Below are positions 1-13,200 of a DNA stretch of 64,000 nucleotides, in pieces; the first letter of the stretch is position 1; each line of letters starts with the position of its first letter. The stretch is from contig OX465284.1 of NCBI GenBank assembly GCA_949987705.1, forward strand, positions 115,551,163-115,615,162. Reading direction: 5' to 3'. The notes under the pieces are model-generated. The model searched no databases. It was not told where the DNA came from and saw only the letters and a list, made by a program, of their open reading frames with translations. The translations under genes and the position numbers were made by a program. Source of the DNA: Thereva unica. Its lineage: Eukaryota; Arthropoda; Insecta; Diptera; Therevidae.

Positions 1-1070
1 GTGTTGCTATACTAGAGGGTTTTCAAGTAAGTTGCTATTGCTGTACTACTTGGTTAATATTGGATAGACGAATATGGCCAGTAGATCTCTTTTAGATCTG
101 ATGTAAATTAAAAGGACAAAGTAATTTGTCATCACCACAAAGTTACAGCACTCGATTACGGCCGCATCGTTTTCGTTATTAACCAAAACTTTAAACGACT
201 CGAATTTCGGCAGCCACACTCCTCCTGCACTAACAATAATCTCCATTATTGGTAAACTCAATACAATATCGCAAATATTCATCCAGAAAAAAAAATAACA
301 CGAAAAAAGCCCCCAAAACTCAATTTATTTTGCACGAAGAAAAGCCGCCCCCACCCCCTCCACCAAAAAAAAACCCCGAACCTAATTTAAAATCCTCTAA
401 GACCCAAATTTCGGTAAAAATAAATTCCATAAGCTCCTTAAAAAGATACGAAAATTGCGGGGCAATCTCTTTAGGCGGAGCGCGTCCCCAATTATGGCTG
501 GAATTGGGGCCTTAGTTTTTCGGGGGCCAAGCCGGGGCCCAGTTAATGACTTCATACTTAAAAAATCGAATAAATTCAGTGTGCTAGCCAGGATCCAAAT
601 TACAAGCGTTAACGTGTCCCTCTCAATCGCTTTAACAGGAATAAAATCATATCGAATGGGCGGGCCACCCCGGGCGGCAGTTGTGATGTGCCCATGAAAG
701 GGTGAAACCTCAGCAATAGTAGTAGGCACTAAAAAGCTTTCAAACTAACGAAATAATGCCCTCAGCAAATTCGGGATAATCTTGCCGTTTACTAAAATGA
801 ACCCCGAAAAGTCTCTGCACCAGGCGAGACCCGGCAGCACCAGCAGCACGGCCCCGAGCCGGAGAAGAGCCGAAGGTATCTGGCAAGGATTTCAATATTC
901 GCCAGTTCTGCTGGGTGTTCAGTTTTTCACTTGAAGGGATAATTCTCCAATTCGATTTTATTTTTATTATTATTGCACGCTATTGTAATAACAGTAAACC
1001 GGAAAGGCCAATATTAACTTTCACTTTGAACCTTTTCTCTCTCTCTATTTTTTATCCTGCACACACACAG
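1..1070. other. Intron upstream of first visible exon
   Basis: No exon of the metalloprotease domain is recognisable. There is a C- and A-rich low-complexity patch at about 346-381. Several overlapping short open frames in both directions between 397 and 729 show no family motif. A CT tract at 1031-1050 belongs to the acceptor of the exon at 1071. Confidence 0.6.
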
Positions 1071-1240
1071 GGGCGAGACCTTCGCTGGCGGGGAAGCGGG
1101 CATGGCAGTGCCGGAGACCGTTTGCACGCCAAGGGCTGTTGGCATCAGTGTTGATATCAACGTTTACGAGCCCCATCTACTGGCCGGGACGATGGCGCAC
1201 ATGATTGGGCACAACATCGGGATGGGCCATGATGACGGAC
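1071..1240 (+). CDS. mmd: ADAM exon A: metalloprotease active-site region
   Basis: The acceptor is ACACACACAG with a pyrimidine tract at 1031-1058, and the donor is a perfect GTAAGT at 1241. One base completes an upstream codon; 56 full codons follow and one base is left over. The peptide begins [18 protein letters not shown] and ends in the zinc-binding motif [13 protein letters not shown] at 1198-1236. The three zinc-ligand histidines and the Gly and Asp of the ADAM consensus are kept, but the general-base Glu is Met (ATG 1201-1203). This is direct sequence evidence that the protein should lack protease activity. The preceding exon is not recognisable in 1-1070. Confidence 0.92.
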
Positions 1241-4200
1241 GTAAGTTGCACTTTTTCCTTGCCATCAAAATTTTTTTCCCATTTTCAGGACACCATAATC
1301 CCAGGATTTTTGGCCAGCTGCTGTTGACCGAGCATAGGCGCGCAAGGACACCACCCAGCGGCACCAGAGCATGACCTTTCTGGGAATGTCGCCGGGAGAG
1401 CTACCGACCCTTCGCACATCGCAGCTGCAACTACACACACATACATGCATACAAGATATCCTCCTGCGATTTTTCGTTATGATATGCAAAACTAAAAACC
1501 AACAACTATATCCTGCCAGACACGCCGTTTCGTACTTAGCCTTCGAATGCATGCATCCTGACAGGAGTTTTTACATCTTCCTTTACTGCCGCCGACCGAC
1601 CGTGTTCGGGTGGTGCTGCCATCTATGCATATATTTCCAGACGCTCTGCTCCCTCTAGCCGCTAGATATACGATTGCTTTCAATATGATTTCTTGTTCCA
1701 TATCCTGAATATAAGTTGAACTTTTCTTCTTGTAACGCAGGGGAGGAGTGCTTCTGTCGGGATTGGCATGGATGCATAATGGCCCAGTCCATAGTGGGCT
1801 TGGAGAACGTCCAACCGTACAAGTTTTCCGAGTGCAGCAAAAAGGACTACATCGATGCACTTCGCAACGGACACGGTCTCTGTTTGCTGAACAAACCGAA
1901 CGAGGTTAGTGTTTTGTTAAGTGAATCGTTTTTCTTTTATTTTATTTCATTTTTTTTTTCGTGTAATTTCCCTTCCTTTTATTTTCCATTATTCTCTACT
2001 CCAATCCTTTTTTTTTGCTTCAACTGTAGAAATGTATTCCTTGAACCCAGTAATGGAACAATGTGTGTTTGTGCAATCGTTACAGGAGTCCTTAAGAACA
2101 ATCGTAGTTAAACGTGAGCACGTCGTTACTGGAGAATGTTGAGCCATTTAAATGTATTGGTGAATGTCCTTTTTTTGTTGCATTTTTATGGACTTGAAGA
2201 GAAAAAATTATGATAACAGCCACGAGTTTATAAAATAGTTTGTCTATTAGAAAAGTCTACATATTTAGCAGCGTCCACAATTTTCTTTCGCTGTGGCTGT
2301 AGGAATGATGGAATTAAGACTGTTTGTTTAACAATGGAATGATAATGCAGCTACAAGTATGCAGGCGCTGCTGTTGATTGTGGATTTAAAAATTAATTGA
2401 AGAAGAAACTTAATAGTTTGCCAACGACAACTTGATTTTAAGGGTGCTCAAAGTATCAGATCAATAAACGATTCAGCTATTTCTTTAAATACAATAAAAG
2501 TTTAGAATTTTAAAGTACAGCAACAATAAGGTTAAGTCCCACCCGATCAATGTAGAACCTCGGTGGGAGAATCGAACCACAGACCTCAGAGATGGCAGTC
2601 GGGCGCCTTAACCCGTAGCCTACCGAGGACACTCGGAAGATATATTGCTTCCACCAGTCAATTTAGATTATACCCCACCTGCTTCATTTGCACTCTTGCC
2701 GAGGCATAACCTCGGCATTTTACCGACTCTCTCCTTTTCTGATGGCTTTTTCCTGCCTTAGCATGTGGTGGATGACATCCATCGTCTTTTTGAGTTGCTT
2801 CCATAGGTCCTCTGTCCTCATTACACTGGTTTACCTTGCCGCTTCTAGTTCGGCCCTGTGCTCGGTAATTTTCAGGCATTAGTAGAGGCCATATTCTGTG
2901 TTCTCCCCTAGATTTAAGCAACTAATCACCTCCAAAGCGACCCATATATTTTCTATACCTTCCGTTAATACTCAGGAGCTCCATGAGGTCATAGTTTGCT
3001 TCACCATGTCCTCTAATTGTTAAATTGAGCCTATTCCTCATTAGTTTCTAGGATCATCAATCACCAGTATACCCAACAAATCTCCTTAGCCATTCTGTGA
3101 TGAACTCACAGCGAACCAGCTGCCGCCATACGGTTCTTTTGGTCCGTGCACATGGACACAATTATGCATCTTCCTTCATGATTAATGCTTGGAGTGTACT
3201 TAGCCGTTATGCAACCTTAACTTCATTTCTTCTAGTCGTCTTGCTCAAAGCCATAGCCCCTACAGGTTCTGTAGGCCAGTCGTCCTAGAAAGTAGGTATT
3301 GGTGCACTTCGGAGTGGGAAAATGTTAGCTATCATGGAGCTACTCTAGAGAAAAAGTAAAGCTCAAGCGCGCTCTATCTTTAGCTGACTAAAGGCAGGTC
3401 GTCGTCAAAAATAGGGCCTTTTACTCTCCTATGAGGCTGCTAACCATTAAAATCTTCTAGTCAAGAGGAGAGGCTCCCTGCTTTTTTAACATGTTACTTC
3501 ATGCATATTTGATCTACAAAGGGTATATGTATATCTGACTTTTTCTTGGCACTTAGCCGATATGAAACCTTCATTTTCTTTATCTTGTTCAATGACAGTG
3601 GGGCTGAATATAGCGAAATTGAGCTATGATTATGAGGCGGCCACTTGGCCCAGGAATGTTTACATTAAGCAGAATTAAGATCTTTTCTGCACAAATCGCG
3701 ATACCTTAAACGCTGCTCGAGGCAAGCACTTCTTTAAGGTAAGCCTTCAATCGGCTGCCAGTCCGAGATACTTAAATACAGCTATGGAGCAGTTTGATGC
3801 TCCTACCCTGATTCTTTTTCACCGACTATGGTGGATGTTTAAAGCCTTCTTTTGGAGTTTAAGAAGCTTATCAGTGCCCTGCGCTTAGTCTGAAAATCTA
3901 TTTTAATCTTCTAGAACGTAGTTGCCCAGTTGCCCTGGCTTTAGCTAGAGCCGCGAATTTACACAAATTTTTTTCTCCCGTTCATCTTTTTGCAGCTACA
4001 ACACCAATCGTTATGGGGCATACCCAGCTTCGCAACGTGGTCTGTTGTAGACTAAAGTAAAGTCCCGCGATAATTATCACTTTGGTCTATGTTAAAGAGG
4101 CCGACTGTTCTCCCTTGGCTTTAAGCAGGGCAAATTGTCCTAGAGAGTAGGTATTGGGACAGTATGGTGTGGGAAAATTTTTAGCTGTGTCAGCTCAATA

Positions 4201-7200
4201 TTTTATGTAGAAAGTGGGCGCTTTAATCACTGTGCTAGTCACACACTTCCTGAAGCTAAACCTTCAATCGGCTATTACTACCAGACACCAGAATACAGAT
4301 ATGGGTGAGTCATCATGAACTGTCTACGGTCTCCACGTCTTCACACTTTTTGTTGAGCACGACTTTTTTCTACTATTGTTAAGCTGACGCATTCCAGCAA
4401 CGAATTAACCTTTTACAGCCTTCTTTTATCTTATCTATATTGCCCAAGAAGCTTCCTAAACTCAAGTTGAGTTCGAAGTCCCAAGTGGCAGGAGTGCTGT
4501 CGGTCAATGCAAGCTTTGACTCCCAAGTTTAATTCCCTGAAAATCGAAGGACCCTTGACTTAAAGGAGTATAGTCCGCGCATACGCAGCGCCCTGGAGAG
4601 TCTCCATTTTCACTACTACGTGGGGCGGAGGGGCTCAGTAGGGCTTCCATAGCCGCAGATAAATTTAGCACCCGTGATTCGGAGATAGACCAGCCTTGAG
4701 CCTTGACCAGCTTAATCATGGCACTCTTTTGTTTGGTCATGGGCCGTTGTGTGTTGCTAAACCTCACCTTACAGAGGGTATACACTATAGATAATAATTT
4801 TTAAAGTAATTGCTAAAGGATTCGTGATATTTCTCATTTAAAGACAATTCTCCAGGACGATAGTACCTCCAAAAAGGACATTCTAGCTCAATTACAAAAT
4901 TCTGTAATTTAATAATTTTTAAACAGCACAAAATTTATTTTTCAGGACAAAACAATTAATTTCAAATTACTTTTACTTTTTTGTTATTTTTAGAGCTTAC
5001 AGGAAACTAAAGAGCAATTAAAATCCTCTTTTCGACCAGAGCCTAGAAAAAATTTTCAATTCATTAATTTTTTTTTGTTGTTGCACCTTTTCAGGTTGAA
5101 ATGCATAGAAATTGCGGAAACAAAATTGTCGAGGAGAATGAAGAGTGCGACTGTGGTACATTTGAAGAATGCGCCAAGGACCCATGCTGTGATGGTATAA
5201 CGTGCAAGTTAAAAACGGAAGCGGAATGTGCCACAGGAATGTGCTGTGAGAGCTGCAAGGTAGGTTTACCCTCCTGCAAAATCCATAAAGAACATGTTTC
5301 CCGGCTGTGGTCATTCCTTGCGCTAAAAGGGACCTCTGCAGTCCGGGAGACAGAATAAGATTTTTTTCTGTTGTAATAAAGGTAGAAAAAAAATTTTGTT
5401 CACGGTTTTTTTTCCGCTCTCTCTCTCTCTTCCATCACGATTGCAGCTCCGTCCGAGAGGAGTCATCTGCAGGGACTCCAGCACTGAATGTGACCTGCCC
5501 GAATTCTGTGATGGGGAAAACGGACATTGCCCTGCCGACATTTTCAAAAAGAACGGATCACCCTGTGGGACGACCAAGATGGGAATATCGGGTAAGTCTA
5601 GTAAATAAATTTCAGTTGGGGGAAAAAAATGAGATTTCTTCTGCCGCCGCCCTCTCGCCTGATTTCCATCCTAATGAATATTTAAAACCCAGAAAAGTAC
5701 TAATTAATTACGCCACATGTGGAAAGTTTTGCGAGTCCTTGCCCGGGCTCTAGTTGCCCATTTGAAAATGATTATGGGCTGTCCTACAATTTGCTCATGC
5801 AAAAACTACCCTCGGTTTAATTCGCTCAAGGGCAGTTAGTGATAATTAGTTTATTGCCAAAGCGTTTTTCAGTCTCATGTAGAGCAGAGTTTTCCATCTC
5901 CTCAACCCGTTTCCACTGAGTTCCTTCTTTTACCGGGAAATGTTTTTTAGTGATTGGAGTTTGTTTACATTTGAACTTTATGTTGAGGGGAGGTTTTAAG
6001 TTTCCCTTGAAGGTTTAATTGGAATTGAGGAACAAAAATTGTTGAATTCATTTATTTTGGTTTATCTGTGGAAGTATATTAAATTACAGGCGGTGATAGG
6101 TGCACAAGTAGAAAGGAGCATCCTTAGTGAAATCATCTGAAAAATAAAAAAGAAACGTAATGACTGCAAGATATGGTAAAATCAATTCAATTTTAATACT
6201 GACGGTATTGGTTTTAAGTATAGCAAAGTACGTCCTAAAAAGTAGGTATTAGGGCACTTCAGTGTGGGAAAATTTTAACTATCGTAGTGCCCCATTACTT
6301 ACTCTAGAAATAAAGCAAATCGCAAGTGCGCTCCATTTCTAGTATACTAAAATCATTTGGTAGTTAAAATATCGTTTCTGAACTCTCCTATTGTACTAGT
6401 AACCGTCTTAATCGCCCAGTCACTGATAGAGACTTCATGCAGTTATGATATTTTTCATTTTGATCTCTAGATTGCAGTTATTTCTACCAGTAGGTATTTT
6501 TCGTTGGAGTCATTACTAGAAAATTTACTTTGACGATGATTGTGATATCATTCAGTCTTCATTACACATAACAGTTGTCCTCAAACTTACATCAATAAAA
6601 GCAAATTGCCTTAAGAGAACTCATATGAAATGTTTTTCCAATTACATCGTTTACTTTTGTAAACATTTATTATATTCTTGACAATATTTTTCACTAAAAA
6701 GACGAACCCTTCTTAAATTCTCAGAATTCCTTCATGAAATTTGCAGAAGCTAAGAAAATTGTGTCTCGCAACGTACACCCCATAAATTTTTACTTCCGAA
6801 TTCAACTTCGTAGCTAACTTCTCTACAAGATAATAAACAAAAAAAATCATCCACGCTCATATTTTCACAATAAACTCTAAGAAACTCGCGCTGTGCTAAT
6901 TTAAATATAAACGTTTTCATTCAGCCCCTCATCTCCCGCCGCCGGGCTAAATGCAGCGAAAAGATTGCAATCACGAAATAAAATATAAATTTTTCCCTTA
7001 TTGCATATCTGCCGCTGAAGGGAACGGAACCGGTGCAGAACGGCAAATAGGTAGCAAATCAAAATGTCTCACGGTTCAACAGTCATCTAAGTGCACTTTG
7101 CTACCCCTTAACACCCACCTGGAATTTATGCTTTGTAAATAGCACAATCCCAGAAGAAAATTGCACCGAGAATAGCAATTAAGTGAACTGCAACCTATCT

Positions 7201-10200
7201 CCGACGTGCACTTGATGCTCTGAAGTTCTAGAATCTTTTGTGGACAACTTTTTTTGCCCTATTGTTGCCGATCCGTAGTTTTCGGAACTGCAGCACAGCA
7301 GAGGAGAAGCATCGCTTTGGAACTTTCTGTTTGCACTTTTAAAGTAATTTCTTCGGGCTTCTTCGTCGCAGTAAGAGAGAAAGCTGTGAAACTTTTCCTT
7401 TGCTATGTTGTCTCTGCAGTTATTACTACTATACTCCTAGCTAGAATGCTATGCAAAGATTCAAGTCCTGGTGCCTTGCCGTTTCTTCTTGCCTTCCGCA
7501 AATGGATTTCACTTGAAAACTATTAACACCCACTAGAGTCCTGTTGTGTCCAACAATGAACTCTGTACAAACTTTGCAAACTCGCACCGGAATCACAAAG
7601 GAGCAACATTCTAAAAATTTAACGAGTTTCAAATGCATCTAAGTAAAAATATTATGTCTGTTCCTGTACTTTGAGCTGGGCGGAAATCTATTTGGGTCTG
7701 TGCTGTGCATACTGTAGGACGGTCTTCCTGTGCTCAAAAACGTGCCGGAAATTTATCTGGCAGTAGCAGTTTTCAAGTTAAGTCTGGGAGCCGGAAGCGA
7801 ATTTCGGCAACAAACTCTCAAAAGAAAGGAATTTGCTTTTGTGAATGAGATGCAAATTGTAAGAAATGCAGGCGCTAAAGTAGCGACTTTGAAGTGCTAA
7901 GGCAATAGTTGATAAACAAGAGAGTACGGGATTATTCATGAGGAAATTTAAATGATGAACTATAGACAATTGGAAGACAGAAGCTGATCAATAGAGTGGT
8001 TTGCTACTGATGCATCTGATATATATGCAGCTTGTAGTAATGGATTGTCGAACACTAGTGCATGAATCGGTGATATTTAATAAACAAAGCATAATAGTAT
8101 AAAAGAACTTTTGAAAAGCTATAATTAGATTACAGATTCAGGACAATCGCAATATTGTACGAATAGGCCAAATTGTCTTAGAAAGGTAAAGTAGGTATTG
8201 GTACACTTTGGTGTGGGAAAATCTTAGCTACCGTGGGACCCATGGAGGTTCGGGACCGATGAATTTAGTTTAGACGTTCACTTTTCATTGTCAGGTGGAT
8301 CCGATTAGAGCTACCCTCTCTCATCAAGGAGATGTTGCTTGAAAGACAGTAGGCATGGTGCCCATACTAGATGCTCCGCTAAAACTAGGTTTTTCGTGTC
8401 GTACTCTGGCTCCTAAACTTGCCTTTGACTTGGAGAAGTCCGCATACCAATACGAGCCTACTTTGAGGTATTCTACGGAGAATCATGCGATCCATGATTG
8501 TAGATCGTGCTTTCGGAATCTCTTTCAAAAAACTGATCAGGATATCAACTTTGCGAAATTCAAGCCCCGTTACAAGCTTGTTTGTTTTGAATTTTGTTAC
8601 ATCCTTAGGCGTCGTTCAAAATTGTTCTTTTTATAGTGTGAACTTCTTCAACATCCAGGAGTCTTAACGTAAGGTCCATCGTCTCCTCCTTCAGCCGTCT
8701 CTATACTTCGAATCAAAACTCCATAAAAAATTGAGATCCACAGGTTCTGGTGCCGTTCTACAAAGATTTATGCGCCTTGGTCATCAATTTGTCCATTTGT
8801 ATTGGTTTCAATGGAGTTTTTCATCTAGTCTCAAGATAAAGTATTTGGTTTGCTGTCAAAAGTCTAAAGTATTGCCTACGAGCACCAGTTTCGTCAATGC
8901 AGTATCGGTGTTCATTGGTAAATTGGACCAACCAACCTGTGAAGTTAAGAATGCTTTTCAGGTCTTTGATCTCTTCTCTGAAGATCTTTTTTATGTCTTC
9001 TAGAATGTAACAGCCTAGTGTGAGCCGAACATTTATACAGGATGTGCACGATTCTTTCCCTTTTCATTAGTCTCCTCGCAGTTATGGCAATGGATGCAGC
9101 GTGGTATACCCGGTTGGCAGCATGGTCTCCTATGGGCCAATTTGCATTGATGATTGCCGTAATCCTAGCAATATCTTTTCGGGGTCTGTTTAGGAGTCTG
9201 CTTAGTAAATAGGCCAAATCGTCATACAGAGTAGGTGTTGGAGCGCTTTGGTGTGGGAAAATTGTAGCTATCATAGTGTACCATAATGAGCCATCGTAGT
9301 AGACGTACCGTCCTGGAGTGCGCGCTAAAAATAACGAATCACAGTGAGCGATCTAAGTGTCTTCCATTTCTTGTCTATGATCCATGGTCCAATGATGGCA
9401 TGCCTCCAAACGTACTGAAAGCGCAAATCCTTAATAGTTTTCAAAGCGAGGTCGGTGAGGTCGTTTCCATTAGCAGACTTGAATGGTTTCGACTACCGAA
9501 TCGGCTCCCCTATTTGCTTCATGCGTGAACACGCCATATACTTCGCCAGGCAGCTTTTGTTGCTGACAAAGTGGGACTATTGGCCACCCTCTTTTAAGTA
9601 CTACTAGAGGAAAACTACTGGGATAACACTTGACCAATGAGATTTTATACAGTCTGATATAAGATTATAAAAAACTCTCGCTAGTACGCAGTATGAATTT
9701 TTCCTGGTAATGACAAAATAGCCTATTGAGAAAAGCACATACTCCGTAATGGAGAGTTTCATAAGAAATCACCAACAACTATTCCAATTGAATTTTGAAA
9801 ATATTAAGAAACGTAAATACCCCCTCACCTCCTACTATTGGAACACTGGTACAATATTTTTCAAAAAAATATCACAACAAAACAACTGTCCTTGAGGCAT
9901 GTTTTGAAGGACTTCACATAAATTGACCTTTTCCGTGCACTTCACATAAATTTACCAAGGTAGAGCTACAATATTTTTTTTGTTACAAAAAAAGGTAGAC
10001 TCATTACGCAAATTTCGAAGCAAAGAAGGTTCAAATTTCTTGTGAAAAAAATAAATAAAATATTCGTTCTTTTTTTATGTCAAGTTAGGCCAGTGCCACG
10101 GACGAATGCTTTTCTGATATTGAAAAACATATTTTAAAAGGCGCACGGGAATATTGAATTATGAACAACCTTTTAATAAGTTGCCTTTTCAAGTTGCCCT

Positions 10201-13200
10201 TATGCATACGATTTCTCACCACTTTTCCTTTGATGTTGAAGTTGTACCTTCAGATTTTCTTAGAGCCAAAAACATTTATACTTAAGCTGGGAAATTTTCT
10301 CTTAAGGTAGTCCCATGCTCTACAATTGATTTTCATTGCCGCTATAAATCTTTCTGAATCGTCCCGAACCCTCGCGTCCCTTAGTAGGCAGGGAATGCCT
10401 TCCAATACATTTGCCATCTTTACGATAAAAGATTTTGACTACCTTCCAACGGTCACATACAGACTGCCGTAATGGCCTCTGTAATTTGAAATTCAATTAG
10501 TGTAAGAAATTCCATTCCCTTTTGACTACAGTGTTTTTTCTTCTTCTTCTTTTTCGTTATAATTCAGTTTAAAAAAAAAGCAGCAAAATACCGACCCCCG
10601 AAATGAGAGTAAACAGTGTGATTACATTTTTCTACCATTGCAGGTTATTGCTTTCAAGGTGACTGCCCAACGCTATCTCTCCAGTGCGAAGGAATCTGGG
10701 GCTATGGTGGAACAGCAGCCGACCGGCAATGCTACGAGCAATTTAACTCCAAAGGATCCATAAACGGACATTGTGGCCAGGACAGTAATGGCCATTACAT
10801 TAAGTGCGAGCCAGAGTAAGATATCAAAAATTGAAACAATTACATTCCAGTTCGATGCGAAATGCTAATGTCCATTCAGGACATCCTTATTCCCTTTTTG
10901 GGCCCCCATTATTAATGAGTTTCCCCCCCCTCTTGTTATCGCAAACAGGAACGTCCAGTGCGGCTCGTTACAGTGTAAGGAAGGCGAACGACAACCCATT
11001 AACGATGGCATCGATCAGCTATACTCTAGGACCATTATCTCAATTAAAGGAGTTGAATATGAGTGCAAGTAAGTAGCAAAGGGCCTAGTTGTGACCCCTG
11101 TGGCACCTCGTTATGCTTCGATGTGTATGTATGTAAACTGTCATCTTCCCCAGATATTTCCTAATATAATGTTCCTTCTTCCTCCTTGTTAAACGAGATT
11201 CAGAAAAAAAAAATGTAATTATACAAATTCCGGTAAATTTTCTCATTACAGGGCAACAAGCGGTCAAGTGGGCCCCAACGAATATCCGGAGCACGGCCTC
11301 GTCAAGGATGGAACCCCGTGCGGGGATAACTTGATTTGTGTGAACCAAACCTGTGTCAGCCTCTTCCCGCACATCGACCAAACAAAATGTCCAACAAACA
11401 AGAATGGACTGGAGTGCTCCGACCATGGGGTAATTATCCCGTTTTATTAATTTTTGATTTGCCTCTTGCTAATATTAAATGCCGTCCAATTGACGCTAAT
11501 TGGTATCGATTGCCCCCGGGGCCGACGACGGGCCATTTTGCGCCTGCCATTGCGAACGGGGACCACCGCAGCTCGGCCGCTGTATGGGTGCAAGTCACGA
11601 AGCCGAAAAATTTCATTTCATCCCTTTCACATCATCCCCCGCGCCGCCGGAGCAGGGATGCGAGCCAGTTGCGATATAAATAGTGGTTACAGCAAAAATT
11701 AACTACCGTCAACGTGACAATTACATAATCGCCTGTCCTTTACACTTGATGGTGTAGATGTGAATGAATGGGAATATATGTGGGGGTGGCAGCATGAACA
11801 ACCACGGCTCGAGGGGTTGTGGGGGCGGCGGGGGAGCATGAAGGTGAAATTAGAAATTATTGTCAGCAAAGTTTTGTCGACGTGCTCTCGAGTACCGGTA
11901 TACGTATAATTATGGCAATTACTTTTATTTATTCAACGGAATTAGTTCATAAAGCGAAATACTTTGAAAACGTTTTATATGCGATGTAACAAGGTGCGTA
12001 GGGGGTGAAAAGTTGATTGGGTGATTCGGCGAGATGATTGTAAGAAGTGGGAAGGCACCTAGTTACAATTTGGGAAGAATTACTATTTTTTTATTAACCT
12101 GAATAACCTTGAACTCTTGCAATGCTACAACCTTGAATATATACACTTAATCCATAAGTCCTGACCATGGCCAGTTTTAAAACTCCACCCTTAAGACTAG
12201 TAACAAAGGATTTTCTGCAAACAAGGTCTTGTGGATGAGGCGTTTTCCAGTCATAGTTATCATCTGACTGGGCTGAAGGTAGATTTCAGTAGAGCGTGAC
12301 GAAAATAATCAACTCAAACAAACATGCACAAAACTCTTGAGGTGCACGAACTGTTCGTGCTATTTCGTTTCAATTTTGTTACTTTTAAATTGAAGCTATT
12401 GTCTACAAAAAAAAACGTCTTGATCACCTGGTCGACGTGGCGCCCAGAAGATAAAAAACATTAATAGTGTCTACAGGGAAGACTCTAAAGTGTCGGAAAA
12501 CTTGGAAAACGTGGCTCTGGTTACGTAATTCAATTAAGAAAAACGGCTGGTACCTTGCCTAAGAGAAAGGAACCACCAAACCATAATAACATTGACAGAC
12601 AAAACATCTCTGATCAAACGAACATCAATAAATAATTTTTTTTGCCTTCCTGCCTATTGGCTAACTTCGCTACTTTTTTTCCGTAACTCAACTTCGTCAT
12701 TTTCTTATATGTGTAACTTAATACTAGAGGCGATATTGATAATGCTACCCCGACAGAGCCCTCGTATACCTAAAGCTGTTTGAACGACTTAACCGAATGT
12801 GTAAAGCCATCCGGTGGAGTTTAGGGAGTTTACCTATGCTTTCGCCTCTAGTCTGGATGGAGATCTCTCTTTGTCTTCTAAAACGCACTTTAGCTATAGC
12901 ACCCAACAAGTAAATGTGGTTTCCTTCTTGTTTGTCTCCCCGCAACTGCGGCAGCTCGGCAGCATGACCAAGACCAAATCATCCAAGGGAGTAGGTATTG
13001 GAGCACTTTAGTGTGGGAACATCTTAACTATTATGGTGCCCTATTATCTTCTCTAAAGATATAGCAAGTTTCAAGCGATCTTCATGTTTAGCTGACTAAA
13101 GGCAGGTGATAGTGAAAAAAACCCTTTTGGCACCTCCTCTTAAGCTACTAACCGTCTGAATCTTCGAACTGAGGAAAGAGGTTCCCTGCATTGCTAGTTA

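Noticed and set aside
397..729. A 110-codon minus frame near the left end
   Set aside because: No domain, and overlapped by plus frames of similar length; probably chance in a GC-richer patch.
2560..2632. A possible tRNA gene on the minus strand
   Set aside because: The promoter boxes are good, but there is no clean acceptor stem or anticodon arm and the same head recurs several times with a common body, so it is a SINE.
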